NCBI RefSeq assembly: GCF_004339085.1
Contig: NZ_SMFX01000001.1
Span: 819,227-883,226, forward strand
Source of the DNA: Thiogranum longum
GTDB lineage: Bacteria > Pseudomonadota > Gammaproteobacteria > DSM-19610
Direction of reading: 5' to 3'
Length of the DNA: 64,000 nucleotides
Part shown: positions 51,326-60,801 of the stretch, piece after piece
Numbering within the stretch: the stretch's first letter is position 1
How the letters are laid out: every line of letters begins with the position of its first letter
Notes under the pieces: generated by a model
What the model saw: the letters and a program-made list of their open reading frames with translations, nothing else
Databases searched by the model: none
What the model was told of the DNA's origin: nothing
Program-made: the position numbers and the translations under genes

Positions 51326-53505
51326 TGCTTTTCGGACGTCACAAAAAGAACCCCATTAAACTGGCCGACAAGGGCGCGGTGGAGTGGAAGTACACGACCT
51401 GCGGTTATTGTTCTACCGGTTGTGCGATTGAAGTCGGCCTGAACAAGGACGGCAAGGCGGTGTCGGCGCGTGGCGTTGGTGATGCCGATGTGAATCGTGG
51501 CAAGCTGTGTATCAAGGGTATTTTCGAGTACGAGTTGTTCGAAAGTGGCGGCCGTGGACGCGTGCCGCTGATGCGTGATCGTATCCATGAGCCGTTCCGG
51601 GAAGCAAACTGGGACCAGGCGATGGACAAGACTGCGTCCGAGATCCAGCGCATCCAGGAAGCGCACGGCCGTGATGCGTTCGCCATTGTGTCTACCGGCC
51701 AGATCATGACGGAAGAGTTTTATACGCTGGGTAAACTGGCGCGCGGTGTGGTTGGGACCAATAACTATGATGGCAATACTACCTTGTGCATGGCATCGGC
51801 GGTATCAGGTTACAAACGTTCATTCGGTTCCGACGGCCCACCCGGCTGCTATGATGATTTTGAACATACGGACTGCCTGCTGGCAATCGGCTCCAACCTG
51901 CCGGAACAGCATCCGATTATTTACTGGCGCATGCGCGAAGCGCGCGAGAAGCGGCCTTTCCCGTTAATTGTCGTCGATCCGCGTGTAACCATGCTGGCGC
52001 AGAATGCCGACATGCACCTGCCGATCAGTCCCGGCACAGACCTGGTGCTGTTGAACAGCCTGGCGTATGTGATCCTGGAAGAAGGCCTGCAGGACGAAGA
52101 CTATATCCGCGCCCACACCACAGACTTCGAGGCCTTCAAGGCCACGGTGCAGGACTACGACCCGCTGACGGCCTCGAAGCTCTGCGGTATCGACGAAGAC
52201 ACCATCCGCAACGTCGCGCGCGTCTATGCCAAAGCCAGCTCGGCCATGACCATCTGGACCATGGGTATCAACCAGTCCACACACGGTTCCGACGGCGTGG
52301 TAGCCATCAACAACCTCAACCTCATCACGGGTAACATCGGCAAGCCCGGTGGAAGCAGCCTGTCCATCACCGGCCAGTGCAACGCCATGGGCACGCGCGA
52401 GTGGTCGTCCTGTTCCGGCCTGCCGGGTTACCGTGCGCTGGAGAAGCCGCAGGACCGCAAGGACATTGCCGAATTCTGGGGCATCGACGAAGACTTCTTC
52501 CCGGAAAAACGCGGCCTGTTCATGACCGATATTCTGCCTGCGATTGAAACCGGGCAGATCAAGGGCCTGTGGCTGATCGCCACCAACCCCATGACCTCCA
52601 TGCCGAACACGGCACGCATCCGCAAGACACTGGAGAAACTGGACTTCCTGGTAGTGCAGGATGCCTACGCCGATGTCGAGACCAACGAATACAGTCACGT
52701 GTTCCTGCCGGCCGCCATCTGGGCCGAGAAGGAAGGTGTGTTCACCAACACCGAACGCCGCGTCAACCTGATCCGTAACGTCATGCCACCCTTCGGTGAT
52801 TCAAAGCCGGACTTCTGGATCTTTAACGAAATGGCGAAGCGCATCGAGCGCGACAAAAAGCCGAACTTTCCCGAGACCACCGAACAGGCCTTCGAGGAGA
52901 TGAAACAGCTGTCGAAAGGGCGTCTTCTGGATATCTCCGGCATGAGCTACGACAAGATCGAGGAGAAGCGAGGCTTGCAATGGCCCTGTCGCGACGGTGA
53001 CGAAACCGGTTCGCAGCGTTTATATACCGATGGCGTGTTCCAGTACCCGGACGGCAAGGCCAAACTTATTCCGCTGCCGTTTGTCGACAACAACGAACGG
53101 CCTGACGATGAATACCCCCTGTGGTTGAACAGCGGCCGCGTGGTAGAGCATTTCCATACCCGCACCCGCACCGGCAAGGTCGGTAACCAGAACAAGTTCA
53201 GTCCCACGCCTTACATGGAAATGAACCCGGATGCTGCCGCGGAGTTTGGTGTGGAGCACGGTCAGTATGCGCGCCTGGTGTCCCGGCGCGGTGATGCTGT
53301 TGTGCTGGTGCAGAGCACCCAGCGCGTACCGCGCAACATGATCTTCGTGCCGTTTCACTACCACGAGTGCGTGAACCGCGTCAGTCTCGGCTTGCTCGAT
53401 CCCCATTCGCGCCAGCCGGCCTATAAGCAGTGCGCCGTGCGTGTGGAGCCGATCGAGGACCAGCAGGCGGCAGCAGAATTGAACCTTGCGGCGCGGGCCT
53501 ATTGA
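51325..53505 (+). CDS. Molybdopterin nitrate reductase-like catalytic subunit
   Basis: A 726-residue molybdopterin enzyme of the NarB/NasA/NapA type. An N-terminal 4Fe-4S site reads CGYCSTGCAIEVGLN with a later C in GKLCIKG. The likely Mo-ligating cysteine is in TTLCMASAVSGYKRSFGSDGPPGCYDDFE. No Tat signal is present, so it is cytoplasmic. The ATG at 51325 overlaps the nirD stop (TGATG); an in-frame GTG at 51310 abuts the GAGGG and is less likely. It differs from NasA at 56305, which carries a BFD domain. Its likely partner is the ferredoxin/DmsC fusion downstream. Formate dehydrogenase-like function is a less likely alternative. Confidence 0.82.
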   Translation: MLFGRHKKNPIKLADKGAVEWKYTTCGYCSTGCAIEVGLNKDGKAVSARGVGDADVNRGKLCIKGIFEYELFESGGRGRVPLMRDRIHEPFREANWDQAMDKTASEIQRIQEAHGRDAFAIVSTGQIMTEEFYTLGKLARGVVGTNNYDGNTTLCMASAVSGYKRSFGSDGPPGCYDDFEHTDCLLAIGSNLPEQHPIIYWRMREAREKRPFPLIVVDPRVTMLAQNADMHLPISPGTDLVLLNSLAYVILEEGLQDEDYIRAHTTDFEAFKATVQDYDPLTASKLCGIDEDTIRNVARVYAKASSAMTIWTMGINQSTHGSDGVVAINNLNLITGNIGKPGGSSLSITGQCNAMGTREWSSCSGLPGYRALEKPQDRKDIAEFWGIDEDFFPEKRGLFMTDILPAIETGQIKGLWLIATNPMTSMPNTARIRKTLEKLDFLVVQDAYADVETNEYSHVFLPAAIWAEKEGVFTNTERRVNLIRNVMPPFGDSKPDFWIFNEMAKRIERDKKPNFPETTEQAFEEMKQLSKGRLLDISGMSYDKIEEKRGLQWPCRDGDETGSQRLYTDGVFQYPDGKAKLIPLPFVDNNERPDDEYPLWLNSGRVVEHFHTRTRTGKVGNQNKFSPTPYMEMNPDAAAEFGVEHGQYARLVSRRGDAVVLVQSTQRVPRNMIFVPFHYHECVNRVSLGLLDPHSRQPAYKQCAVRVEPIEDQQAAAELNLAARAY

Positions 53506-53532
53506 TCGTTATGAGCAGTATTAAAAACTTCC

Positions 53533-53612
53533 GTCATTGCGAGCGCAGCGCGGCAAGTTCCCACAGTTTGTTGCAAGAGTTAGAAAGATTGCCGCGCTGC
53601 GCTCGCAATGAC
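53533..53612. repeat. Palindromic intergenic repeat, CATTGCGAGC family, copy 3
   Basis: Arms of 24 bases starting GTCATTGCGAGCGCAGCGCG (53533-53556 and 53589-53612), identical to copy 1 in their shared part, with an unrelated 32-base loop. It lies inside the nitrate operon, between the catalytic subunit and the ferredoxin/DmsC gene. Confidence 0.85.
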
Positions 53613-53641
53613 AGTGATTTATTCAGGCAGTCAATCAACTT

Positions 53642-55513
53642 ATGTTCAAAGTAAGAAACAACGAACCGGAATACGCCTTTATTCCGGACTCCGAAGCGCC
53701 GCAGACCAACTGCTACGGCAAGCCCATCCAGCTGATCGATGAAAATGATCCACTGGCTGGACAAAGCCTGAACATCAACGGCGACAGCAGCGTTGGCGAC
53801 AACCCCAACCGCTACAAGCAGCACGGGTTCTATTTCAATGCCGACAACTGCATTGCCTGTCACGCCTGCGAGGCCGCCTGTGCGGAAAAGAACGATACGC
53901 CGGCACACCTGGCATTCCGTTCCGTCGGGTATCTTGAAGGTGGCAGCTACCCGGCGGTAGCGCGCCTGAATATTTCCATGGCCTGTAACCATTGCGACAA
54001 CCCGGTGTGCCTCAAAGGCTGCCCGACGCGCGCCTATACCAAGTTTGCCGAGTACGGTGCTGTGCTGCAGGACCCGGACATCTGCTTCGGTTGTGGTTAC
54101 TGCACCTGGGTGTGCCCGTACAACGCACCGCAACTCGACCCGGTCGCCGGCCATGTCTCCAAGTGCAACATGTGTGTCGATCGCCTGGAAGTCGGCCTGA
54201 AACCGGCCTGTGCCTCGGCCTGTCTCGGCGGTGCGCTCGACTTTGGCGTGATCGAAACCGTCCCGGAGAACCGCGAACAACTTTCCACCAGCATTCCCGG
54301 TTTCCCCGACACCTCGATTACTCAGCCCAATATCCGCTTTCAGCAGACGCGCAGCCTGCCACGGGAAATGCGCCGCACCGACAGCACCCCGATCCGCTAC
54401 GTGCGCGATGACCAGAACGCAAAGCCGGAGCCCGACGTTAAAGGCGGGCAGGGAACGTACCGCAGCGCAGCGCTGAAGCGAACCAATAAACCCAGGCAGT
54501 GGAACCTCACCAAACTGCGCTCACGCGAAGATCCGCTGGTGCTCTTTACGCTGATTACCCAGGCCGTGGTCGGCGCATTCCTGCTGTTATTCCTCGGCCC
54601 GCCGTTCGGACTGGCGTCGCTGGGCGCTGCCGCTCACCCGGTTGCCTACCCGGTCATGCTGTTCGGGTTGATTGCAGTACAGACCTTTGCCCTGGTGATC
54701 TCCACCCTGCACCTGGGACGTCCGCACCGCTTTTACCGTGCCTTTAATAATTTGCGCCATTCGCCGGTCAGCCGTGAAGTTGCCGCTGTCGCCGTGTTCT
54801 ATAACCTGCTTGGCGCCTATGCCGTGCTGACAGGTTTGCCGCAGTTGTTTGCCTGGTTACCGGAAGGCCTGGTCAGCGCTGTGCGCGAGCTGTCCGGCTG
54901 GCTGGCGGTCATTGCCGGCCCCGTGTCGATTTATTTCATGCACCGCATCTACCGCATCCCGGCGCGCCCGTTCTGGAACCACTGGCAGGTGCTGACCAGC
55001 TTTTACGCCAGCATGCTAACGCTCGGCTCGCTGGCCGTGGCGCTGGTGTTCGTACCGTTGCTGGTCGTACAGGACACCGATTACACGCCCCTGTTGCAGA
55101 CACTGACACTGCTGGCGCTGGCCGGACTGGTGATCGAGGCGTTTGGTCTTTACCGTCACGCGGACTACCTGCGCCACCACAGCGGTGAAGGGCAGGCCGC
55201 GTGGATGGAGCAGACCACTACCTTCGGCAAAACCTACTGGTTACGCAATGCGCTGATGCTCGGCGCCGGCCTGTTGATCGCACTCGCGGCCCTCAGCGGG
55301 CTGCAAGGTGTTGCCGGTTTTGTCCTGTGGGGCCTTGCGGCACTGGCCCTGTCGGGCGCTGCGCTGATCGGTCGCGCACTGTTCTACGTACTGGTCATCC
55401 CGACCACCCTGCCCGGTGCCTTCTTCTGGAAGAACCCGGCATTCGAGGAACACGCGCGCGAGGCGGGACTGGCCGACATGACACAGGTCGGCGTGCAGGT
55501 CGCCGAGCACTGA
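53642..55513 (+). CDS. Fused 4Fe-4S ferredoxin and DmsC-like membrane anchor
   Basis: A 623-residue fusion. Residues 50-230 are a DmsB-like four-cluster ferredoxin: CIACHACEAACAEKND, CNHCDNPVCLKGCPTRA, CFGCGYCTWVCPYNAPQLD, CNMCVDRLEVGLKPACASAC. Residues 295-620 form eight or so helices of the DmsC quinol-oxidising anchor type (LGRPHRFYRAFNNLRHSPVSREV). In DMSO reductase these are separate subunits. The fusion would carry electrons from quinol to the catalytic subunit upstream, giving a membrane-linked cytoplasmic complex. The repeat at 53533 lies between the two genes. Substrate is inferred from the catalytic subunit and context. Confidence 0.88.
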   Translation: MFKVRNNEPEYAFIPDSEAPQTNCYGKPIQLIDENDPLAGQSLNINGDSSVGDNPNRYKQHGFYFNADNCIACHACEAACAEKNDTPAHLAFRSVGYLEGGSYPAVARLNISMACNHCDNPVCLKGCPTRAYTKFAEYGAVLQDPDICFGCGYCTWVCPYNAPQLDPVAGHVSKCNMCVDRLEVGLKPACASACLGGALDFGVIETVPENREQLSTSIPGFPDTSITQPNIRFQQTRSLPREMRRTDSTPIRYVRDDQNAKPEPDVKGGQGTYRSAALKRTNKPRQWNLTKLRSREDPLVLFTLITQAVVGAFLLLFLGPPFGLASLGAAAHPVAYPVMLFGLIAVQTFALVISTLHLGRPHRFYRAFNNLRHSPVSREVAAVAVFYNLLGAYAVLTGLPQLFAWLPEGLVSAVRELSGWLAVIAGPVSIYFMHRIYRIPARPFWNHWQVLTSFYASMLTLGSLAVALVFVPLLVVQDTDYTPLLQTLTLLALAGLVIEAFGLYRHADYLRHHSGEGQAAWMEQTTTFGKTYWLRNALMLGAGLLIALAALSGLQGVAGFVLWGLAALALSGAALIGRALFYVLVIPTTLPGAFFWKNPAFEEHAREAGLADMTQVGVQVAEH

Positions 55514-55550
55514 CAGGTTTACAGTAGTGATCCCGTGCAAAACACCTCCC

Positions 55551-55581
55551 CGTCATTCCGGCGCAGGCCGGAATCCAGCGG
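55551..55581. repeat. CGTCATTCCGGC-type palindromic repeat
   Basis: CATTCCGGC-GCAG-GCCGGAATC forms a small stem-loop; it is the same family as 43061-43130. It lies between the DmsC-fusion gene and the small membrane gene. Confidence 0.7.
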
Positions 55582-55616
55582 ATAAATTCGACAATGACCT
55601 GGAACGTGCCGTGTTC

Positions 55617-55895
55617 ATGGTGCAGTACCAGTCACTGCGACAGCGCGTACTGCGGTTGGCCGGTGTCCTTTTGATCGTTGGCAAGCACGGTCTGCGTGGC
55701 CTGTTGTATGTCTGGCCACTGACCTTGCTGGTGTTTGTCGATTTCCCCGGTCTGTGGGATGTGATTCGTCTGACACTGCTGGTACTGGCGACCGCTGGCT
55801 GGTCACGTTTTGTGTATGGCTCGGTGCGTGACGACTACCGACGTTTCATTGGTGGCCGCCTGCTCGAACCCCGTAGCCTGCGCACGGTATTTTGA
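55617..55895 (+). CDS. Small membrane protein of the nitrate cluster
   Basis: A 92-residue protein with two hydrophobic segments (GLRGLLYVWPLTLLVFVDF and DVIRLTLLVLATAGWSRFV) and a basic C-terminus. An in-frame reading extending upstream to 55527 would translate the repeat at 55551-55581, so the ATG at 55617 is used; its ribosome site is weak. No family was recognised. Its position between the DmsC fusion and the DsrC-like gene suggests a role in the same complex. Confidence 0.6.
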   Translation: MVQYQSLRQRVLRLAGVLLIVGKHGLRGLLYVWPLTLLVFVDFPGLWDVIRLTLLVLATAGWSRFVYGSVRDDYRRFIGGRLLEPRSLRTVF

Positions 55896-55929
55896 TAACA
55901 AGCTGTCTGGTAATTGATGGAGTAATGAA

Positions 55930-56271
55930 ATGACCCTTGAAGTAAACGGTACCGAAGTCAGTCTCGATAACGAGGGTTTCCTGCTCTACCCGGAAGAGTG
56001 GGATATGCAGGTTGCCAATGCACTGGCAACGCGCGAACGGATTGACATGAGCGATGACCACTGGACAGTTGTTTACTTTGTGCGGGGCTACTTTGAAGAA
56101 CGCCAGACTGTCCCCGAAGCACGCCATGCGCTAAAAGCACTGCGGGAAAAACTCGGCAAGGAAAAAGCCAGCCGCAAGTTCCTGTACTCGCTGTTTCCCT
56201 ACGGCTACGGCCAGCAGGCGTGCAAGATTGCCGGCATGCGCAAGCCGCTCAAGTTGATGCTCGATATCTGA
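55930..56271 (+). CDS. DsrC/TusE-family protein with a modified C-terminus
   Basis: A 113-residue member of the DsrC/TusE/RspA family. The family core is DEGFL-like LDNEGFLLYPEEWDMQVANALA and the SRKFLYSLFPYGYGQQACKIAGMRKP segment. In DsrC the C-terminal arm ends GMPKPxGC(V/I) with a penultimate cysteine, and TusE keeps that cysteine. Here the arm ends GMRKPLKLMLDI, so only the upstream cysteine (QACKIAG) remains. It probably does not do the two-cysteine persulfide chemistry of DsrC. It sits 34 bases before nasA. A role with molybdenum or siroheme enzymes is inference. Confidence 0.8.
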   Translation: MTLEVNGTEVSLDNEGFLLYPEEWDMQVANALATRERIDMSDDHWTVVYFVRGYFEERQTVPEARHALKALREKLGKEKASRKFLYSLFPYGYGQQACKIAGMRKPLKLMLDI

Positions 56272-56304
56272 TGCCGCACCTCGGCCAACGGGTATAATGG
56301 CCGA

Positions 56305-58965
56305 ATGAGTAACCCCGAAATCCGAACCACCTGCCCCTACTGTGGCGTCGGCTGCGGCGTACTGGTCAGCGTCGACGAGGCGATGAACGTCAGTGTGCGC
56401 GGCGACCCCGATCACCCGGCGAACTTCGGGCGCCTGTGCTCCAAGGGCGCAGCGCTGGGCGAGACCGTCGGGCCGGATAACCGCCTGCTGTACCCGAAGG
56501 TCGATGGCGAAGTCACCGACTGGGGCCGCGCGCTGGATCACGTGGCCGGTGAGTTCAAACGCGTGATCGAAACACACGGCCCCGATGCCGTCGCATTTTA
56601 TGTCTCCGGCCAGTTACTGACGGAAGACTACTACGTCGCCAACAAGCTGATGAAAGGCTTCATCGGCTCCGCCAACATCGATACCAACTCGCGCTTGTGC
56701 ATGTCCTCGGCGGTGGCCGGTTACAAGCGCGCCTTTGGCACCGACACGGTGCCGTGCAGTTACGAAGACCTGGAGCGCGCCAAGCTGATTGTGCTGGCCG
56801 GCTCCAATACCGCCTGGTGCCACCCGGTGCTGTTCCAGCGTATCCGCAAGGCCAAAAAAGACAACCCGGATCTTATGGTCGTGGTGATCGACCCGCGTGC
56901 GACGCCAACCTGCGATGTTGCCGACCTGCACCTTGCCGTGCGTCCCGGTTCCGATGCCATGCTGTTCAACGGCCTGCTGTGCTACCTGCAAGACAGCGGC
57001 GAACTGAATGCCCTGTTCGTGGAACGCTGCACCGATGGCGCCGATGAAGCGCTGGCCAGCGCGCGCGCATCCGCCGGTGAGCTTGACGTAGTTGCAACCG
57101 CTTGCGGTATCGATACTGACACGCTGCGCGAGTTCTACCGGTTATTTGCGCGTACCGAACGTGTGGTCACCGTATTCTCGCAGGGCATCAACCAGTTCTC
57201 CTTCGGCACCGACAAGGTCAACAGCCTTATCAACTGCCACCTGCTGACCGGCCGTATCGGACGGCCTGGCATGGGGCCGTTCTCCTTTACCGGGCAGCCC
57301 AACGCCATGGGCGGGCGTGAAGTTGGCGGGCTGGCCAACCAGCTGGCCGCACACATGGAGATCGACAACCCGCAACACCGCGAACGCGTGCAACGTTTCT
57401 GGCAGTCCCCGGCCATCCCCGGGCAGGCCGGACTGAAAGCCGTGGACATGTTCCAGGCAATGGAGACCGGCAAGATCAAGGCTGTCTGGATCATGGCCAC
57501 CAACCCGGCCGTCAGCCTGCCCGACACCCAACGCGTACGTGCTGCACTCGGGCAGTGTGAACTGGTGGTGGTGTCGGACTGTGTGGAACACACCGACACC
57601 ACCCAATACGCCGACGTACTGTTGCCCGCACAAAGCTGGGGCGAAAAAGAAGGCACCGTCACCAATTCCGAGCGGCGTATTTCCCGTCAACGCGCCTTCC
57701 TGCCGACCCAGGGCGATGCACGGCCGGACTGGTGGATTGTCAGTGAAGTCGGACGGCGCATGGGCTATGAAAGTGCATTCGACTACCCGGCTGCCGTCGA
57801 CGTGTGGCGTGAGCACGCCGCACTGTCCGGCTTTGAAAACGACGGCGAGCGTGATTTCGACATCAGTGAACTGGCCGGCCTCAGTCACGAAGACTACCAG
57901 TACCTGCCCCCCGTGCAGTGGCCGGTCAGTCATGCCGCCCCGCAGGGCAGTGCGCGCATGTTCAGCGATGGCCACTTCTTTACCCGCAACGGTCGCGCGC
58001 GCTTCGTGCCGATCAACAACCCGCAACCGGCGCATGCCATCAGCGATGACTACCCGCTGGTGCTGAACAGCGGCCGCGTGCGCGATCACTGGCACACCCT
58101 GACACGTACCGGTAAATCACCGCGCCTGTCCGGTCACATCGTTGAACCCTATGCGGAACTGCACCCCGACGATGCCACGCAGTACAGCGTCGAAGATCAC
58201 GGCCTGGTCAGGCTGCACAGTGCGTGGGGCGAGATCGTGGTGCGTGCCCAGGTCACGGGTACCCAGCAGCGTGGCAGCGTGTTCGTGCCCATGCACTGGA
58301 ACCTGCAATTCTCCAGCGTGCCAAGTGTGGATTGCCTGGTCAGCCCGGCTACCGACCCGGTGTCCGGACAACCCGAATTCAAATATACCCCCGTGGCCAT
58401 CGAACCCTTCCCGGTCGTCTGGCACGGCTTTATCCTGTCGCGCCGCCGGCTGGAGCTGAAAAATGCGGCCTACTGGTCCTGCGCCAAAGGGCAGGGCATG
58501 TGGCGCTATGAAATCGCCGGCGAGCAAAGCCCCGAAGACTGGGCCCGTTGCGCGCGCGATTTGTTATGCAGCCACGAAACCGACGTCGACTGGCTGGAAT
58601 ACTTCGACCCGGCCGTCAACCGCTACCGCGCCGCACGGCTGGTCGATAACCAGCTGGAAAGCTGCATCTTCATCGGCCCCGATATCCACCTGCCATCACG
58701 TGACTGGTTATCAAAACTGTTCGAACAGGGCCCGCTCGACGATGCCGCACGCACCAGCCTGCTTACCGGCAAACCTGCCATCGGTCAGAAAGACGCCGGG
58801 CCTATCGTCTGCTCCTGTTTCAGTGTCGGCATCAATACCCTGGTCGATGCTATTCAAAGCCAGCACCTCACCAGCGTGGAACAGATCGGTGAAGCGCTGA
58901 AGGCCGGCACCAACTGCGGGTCCTGTGTGCCCGAACTCAAGGCGTTGCTGGCGGACCAGGACTGA
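56305..58965 (+). CDS. nasA: Assimilatory nitrate reductase with C-terminal BFD domain
   Basis: An 886-residue molybdopterin enzyme that reduces nitrate to nitrite in the cytosol. The N-terminal 4Fe-4S site is [14 protein letters not shown] with C in GRLCSKGAA. The Mo cysteine is in [19 protein letters not shown]. The C-terminal NirB-like BFD 2Fe-2S domain reads [17 protein letters not shown] and [15 protein letters not shown], as in NasA of Klebsiella and Pseudomonas types. Its final 29 bases overlap the end of the convergent integrase gene. It closes the nitrate assimilation cluster that supplies NirBD with nitrite. Confidence 0.95.
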   Translation: MSNPEIRTTCPYCGVGCGVLVSVDEAMNVSVRGDPDHPANFGRLCSKGAALGETVGPDNRLLYPKVDGEVTDWGRALDHVAGEFKRVIETHGPDAVAFYVSGQLLTEDYYVANKLMKGFIGSANIDTNSRLCMSSAVAGYKRAFGTDTVPCSYEDLERAKLIVLAGSNTAWCHPVLFQRIRKAKKDNPDLMVVVIDPRATPTCDVADLHLAVRPGSDAMLFNGLLCYLQDSGELNALFVERCTDGADEALASARASAGELDVVATACGIDTDTLREFYRLFARTERVVTVFSQGINQFSFGTDKVNSLINCHLLTGRIGRPGMGPFSFTGQPNAMGGREVGGLANQLAAHMEIDNPQHRERVQRFWQSPAIPGQAGLKAVDMFQAMETGKIKAVWIMATNPAVSLPDTQRVRAALGQCELVVVSDCVEHTDTTQYADVLLPAQSWGEKEGTVTNSERRISRQRAFLPTQGDARPDWWIVSEVGRRMGYESAFDYPAAVDVWREHAALSGFENDGERDFDISELAGLSHEDYQYLPPVQWPVSHAAPQGSARMFSDGHFFTRNGRARFVPINNPQPAHAISDDYPLVLNSGRVRDHWHTLTRTGKSPRLSGHIVEPYAELHPDDATQYSVEDHGLVRLHSAWGEIVVRAQVTGTQQRGSVFVPMHWNLQFSSVPSVDCLVSPATDPVSGQPEFKYTPVAIEPFPVVWHGFILSRRRLELKNAAYWSCAKGQGMWRYEIAGEQSPEDWARCARDLLCSHETDVDWLEYFDPAVNRYRAARLVDNQLESCIFIGPDIHLPSRDWLSKLFEQGPLDDAARTSLLTGKPAIGQKDAGPIVCSCFSVGINTLVDAIQSQHLTSVEQIGEALKAGTNCGSCVPELKALLADQD

Positions 58966-59956
58966 ATGAATTGCCGCTGCCGAGGATGTCCACCAACGGA
59001 CTGATCACTGCATTACCGCCACGCTGTAAAACATGGGTATAGATCTGCGTAGTGCGAATATCCTTGTGTCCCAGTTGTTCCTGAACGGTGCGAATATCCA
59101 TACCCCGTTCCAGCAGGTGAGTGGCAAAGGAATGTCGCAGCGTGTGGCAACTGGCGGGTTTGAAGATACCTGCCCGGCGCAAGGCGCGTTTGACGGTTTT
59201 CTGCAGACAACTGTCATCCAGATGATGACGCCGCCTGATACCGGAGCGCGGGTCGTTACTGCGCTTGCTGGCCGGGAACACATACTGCCAGCCCCATGAT
59301 TTCGGTGCCTGCGGGTACTTGCGTTCCAGTGCATAGGGCAGCCACACAGCGCCAAAGCCATCGGCCAGGTCCTTTTCATGAAGATTCCGAACCAGTTCAA
59401 GCTGGCGCTTCAGGGGTTCGATGCAGGGGTCCGGCAAGGTGACCACACGGTCCTTGCCGCCCTTGCCACTGCGCACCGTGATGGCGCGATGCTCAAAATC
59501 CAGATCCTTGACGCGCAAGCGCAGGCACTCCATTAACCGCAGGCCGGAACCATACAGCAGGCAGACCGGTAGCCAGCAGGGGCCATCAACCTGACGGATC
59601 AGCCTGCGCACCTCATCCTGTGACAATACCGTTGGCAGTCGCTGTGGCTGTTTGGCGCGAACCACATTCAGAATATCCCCCAGCGGTTGGCCTATAACCT
59701 GTTTGTAGAGAAAAACCAGCGCATTCAGCGCCTGGTTCTGCGTACTGGGTGATATACGACGCTTGACAGCCAGATAGGTCAGAAACTCGGCAACGTGCTT
59801 TTCGCCAAGGTCCTTCGGGTGCTGTTTGTTATGGAACAGAATGTAGCGATGAACCCAGCCTACATAAGACTTCTCGGTACGAATGCTGTAATGCCGGGTC
59901 CGGATCGTATTTCGAACCTGGTCAAGAAAAGGCGAGCTGTGGCGTTTCCTGGTCAT
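58937..59956 (-). CDS. intI: Integron integrase
   Basis: A 339-residue tyrosine recombinase. The N-terminal SAM-like domain contains [21 protein letters not shown]. The catalytic domain shows the Arg in [48 protein letters not shown] with the nucleophilic Tyr. The integron-specific insert is [20 protein letters not shown] near residues 210-230, which separates IntI from other recombinases. The ATG at 59956 is used since GGAGG precedes it; an in-frame extension to 60268 would cross the promoter and attI. Its 3' end overlaps nasA. It excises and inserts cassettes. Confidence 0.95.
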   Translation of the reverse strand: MTRKRHSSPFLDQVRNTIRTRHYSIRTEKSYVGWVHRYILFHNKQHPKDLGEKHVAEFLTYLAVKRRISPSTQNQALNALVFLYKQVIGQPLGDILNVVRAKQPQRLPTVLSQDEVRRLIRQVDGPCWLPVCLLYGSGLRLMECLRLRVKDLDFEHRAITVRSGKGGKDRVVTLPDPCIEPLKRQLELVRNLHEKDLADGFGAVWLPYALERKYPQAPKSWGWQYVFPASKRSNDPRSGIRRRHHLDDSCLQKTVKRALRRAGIFKPASCHTLRHSFATHLLERGMDIRTVQEQLGHKDIRTTQIYTHVLQRGGNAVISPLVDILGSGNSFSPGPPATP

Positions 59957-59976
59957 AATACATATCCCTCCATGGA

Positions 59977-59992
59977 CTGTATGGATGAACAG
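59977..59992 (-). promoter_or_regulatory. LexA box overlapping the intI promoter
   Basis: CTGTATGGATGAACAG fits the SOS box CTG-N10-CAG and overlaps the -10 of the proposed intI promoter. LexA control of intI is established for class 1 and Vibrio integrons. Binding here is inferred from sequence. Confidence 0.8.
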
Positions 59993-60018
59993 TATAATAG
60001 CCTGCTCCCGGATTGCAA
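59991..60018 (-). promoter_or_regulatory. intI: intI promoter
   Basis: On the minus strand, TTGCAA (60013-60018) and TATACT (59991-59996) are separated by 16 bases. The LexA box at 59977-59992 begins at the -10. The start codon lies about 35 bases downstream of the -10. No equally clear plus-strand cassette promoter (Pc) was found between here and the first cassette. Confidence 0.65.
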
Positions 60019-60194
60019 GGCGTGGATAGATGGAAAATTGAGTTAATTCTACAGGTGGGGTTGATCCGTAACTGGTGCCAGTAAGCAGGTTTGAGGTGTG
60101 TAGCGGCTTGAAAAGAAAGGGATACAAGCGTAGGTTTACAGACAAGAAACGGGGCGCACCGGAACAACCCTGTGCGGGATATACGGAAAACGCA

Positions 60195-60236
60195 CGTGTT
60201 ATAACACGGCGTTTTTCCAGATATACAATGTTATGT
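60195..60236 (+). other. attI-like recombination site at the array boundary
   Basis: GTTATGT at 60230-60236 is the first core site; the crossover falls between G60230 and T60231. Its reverse complement ACATAAC starts the attC of the first cassette (60675-60681), which proves the boundary. A 14-base palindrome CGTGTTATAACACG (60195-60208) lies upstream and may be an extra integrase-binding element. The whole gap 59957-60246 holds no gene. Confidence 0.75.
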
Positions 60237-60246
60237 TTAAGAGAAA

Positions 60247-60669
60247 ATGAATAGGAAACTATTGGCAATCGGGTTTGTTGTTATCCTTGCAAGTGGTTGC
60301 GTATCATTGATGGTGCAAAATCCAACATTGCATGATTTGTCAGGATCATGGGAATCTACTGGCCCGCTTTCATATTTTAGGTTATCTGTAAACGAAAATG
60401 ATGCCGGGATAATGGCAATAGTTTTTAATGAAAACTCTATAAAGCTTTATAAAATTGATTCGTTTCAATCACTACAAGAAAAGTTCAAAATTAAACTTGT
60501 TGATATAAATGGAGAGGAAGAACCAGTACTCCTAGAAGGACACCTTGTTTTAGGGCGCTTAGCCTTAAATAACATATCAGAGCCAGATGAAATATTGTGG
60601 TTCATTAGGTCTGAGGATCTTTTGAAATACCGGAAAGCAGCAATCGATGAAATTAACAAGCACCAGTGA
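60247..60669 (+). CDS. Cassette 1: lipoprotein of unknown function
   Basis: A 140-residue protein with a lipobox (VVILASGC near residue 17), so it should be an acylated envelope protein. The remaining part reads [20 protein letters not shown] and shows a beta-rich pattern, with no recognised family. It lies 16 bases inside the cassette start. Coding is AT-rich compared with nasA. The ribosome site AAGAGA is close to the ATG. Confidence 0.75.
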   Translation: MNRKLLAIGFVVILASGCVSLMVQNPTLHDLSGSWESTGPLSYFRLSVNENDAGIMAIVFNENSIKLYKIDSFQSLQEKFKIKLVDINGEEEPVLLEGHLVLGRLALNNISEPDEILWFIRSEDLLKYRKAAIDEINKHQ

Positions 60670-60674
60670 TATTA

Positions 60675-60792
60675 ACATAACAAAAAGTTCAACCTGACAT
60701 GTTTTACAACGCGCCTTTTTGTAGCCTCGCTGCGCCCGATAATGTCACAAAAAGGCGCGTTGTAAAACATGCAGGTTAACTAAACGTTAGGC
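60675..60792. other. attC1 (118 bases) with a long perfect stem
   Basis: Core sites ACATAAC (60675-60681) and GTTAGGC (60786-60792). In the middle, 25-base arms (60698-60722 and 60747-60771) are perfect reverse complements, separated by 24 bases. The crossover falls between G60786 and T60787, ending cassette 1 (60231-60786). Confidence 0.92.
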
Positions 60793-60801
60793 GCTAATTG
60801 G

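Noticed and set aside
59957-60230. A strong cassette promoter (Pc) in the attI region
   Set aside because: Only weak combinations such as TTGAAA with a poor -10 were found. Pc may lie inside intI, but that cannot be decided from the sequence.
59957-60268. N-terminal extension of the integrase
   Set aside because: It would translate the LexA box, promoter and attI; GGAGG precedes the ATG at 59956.
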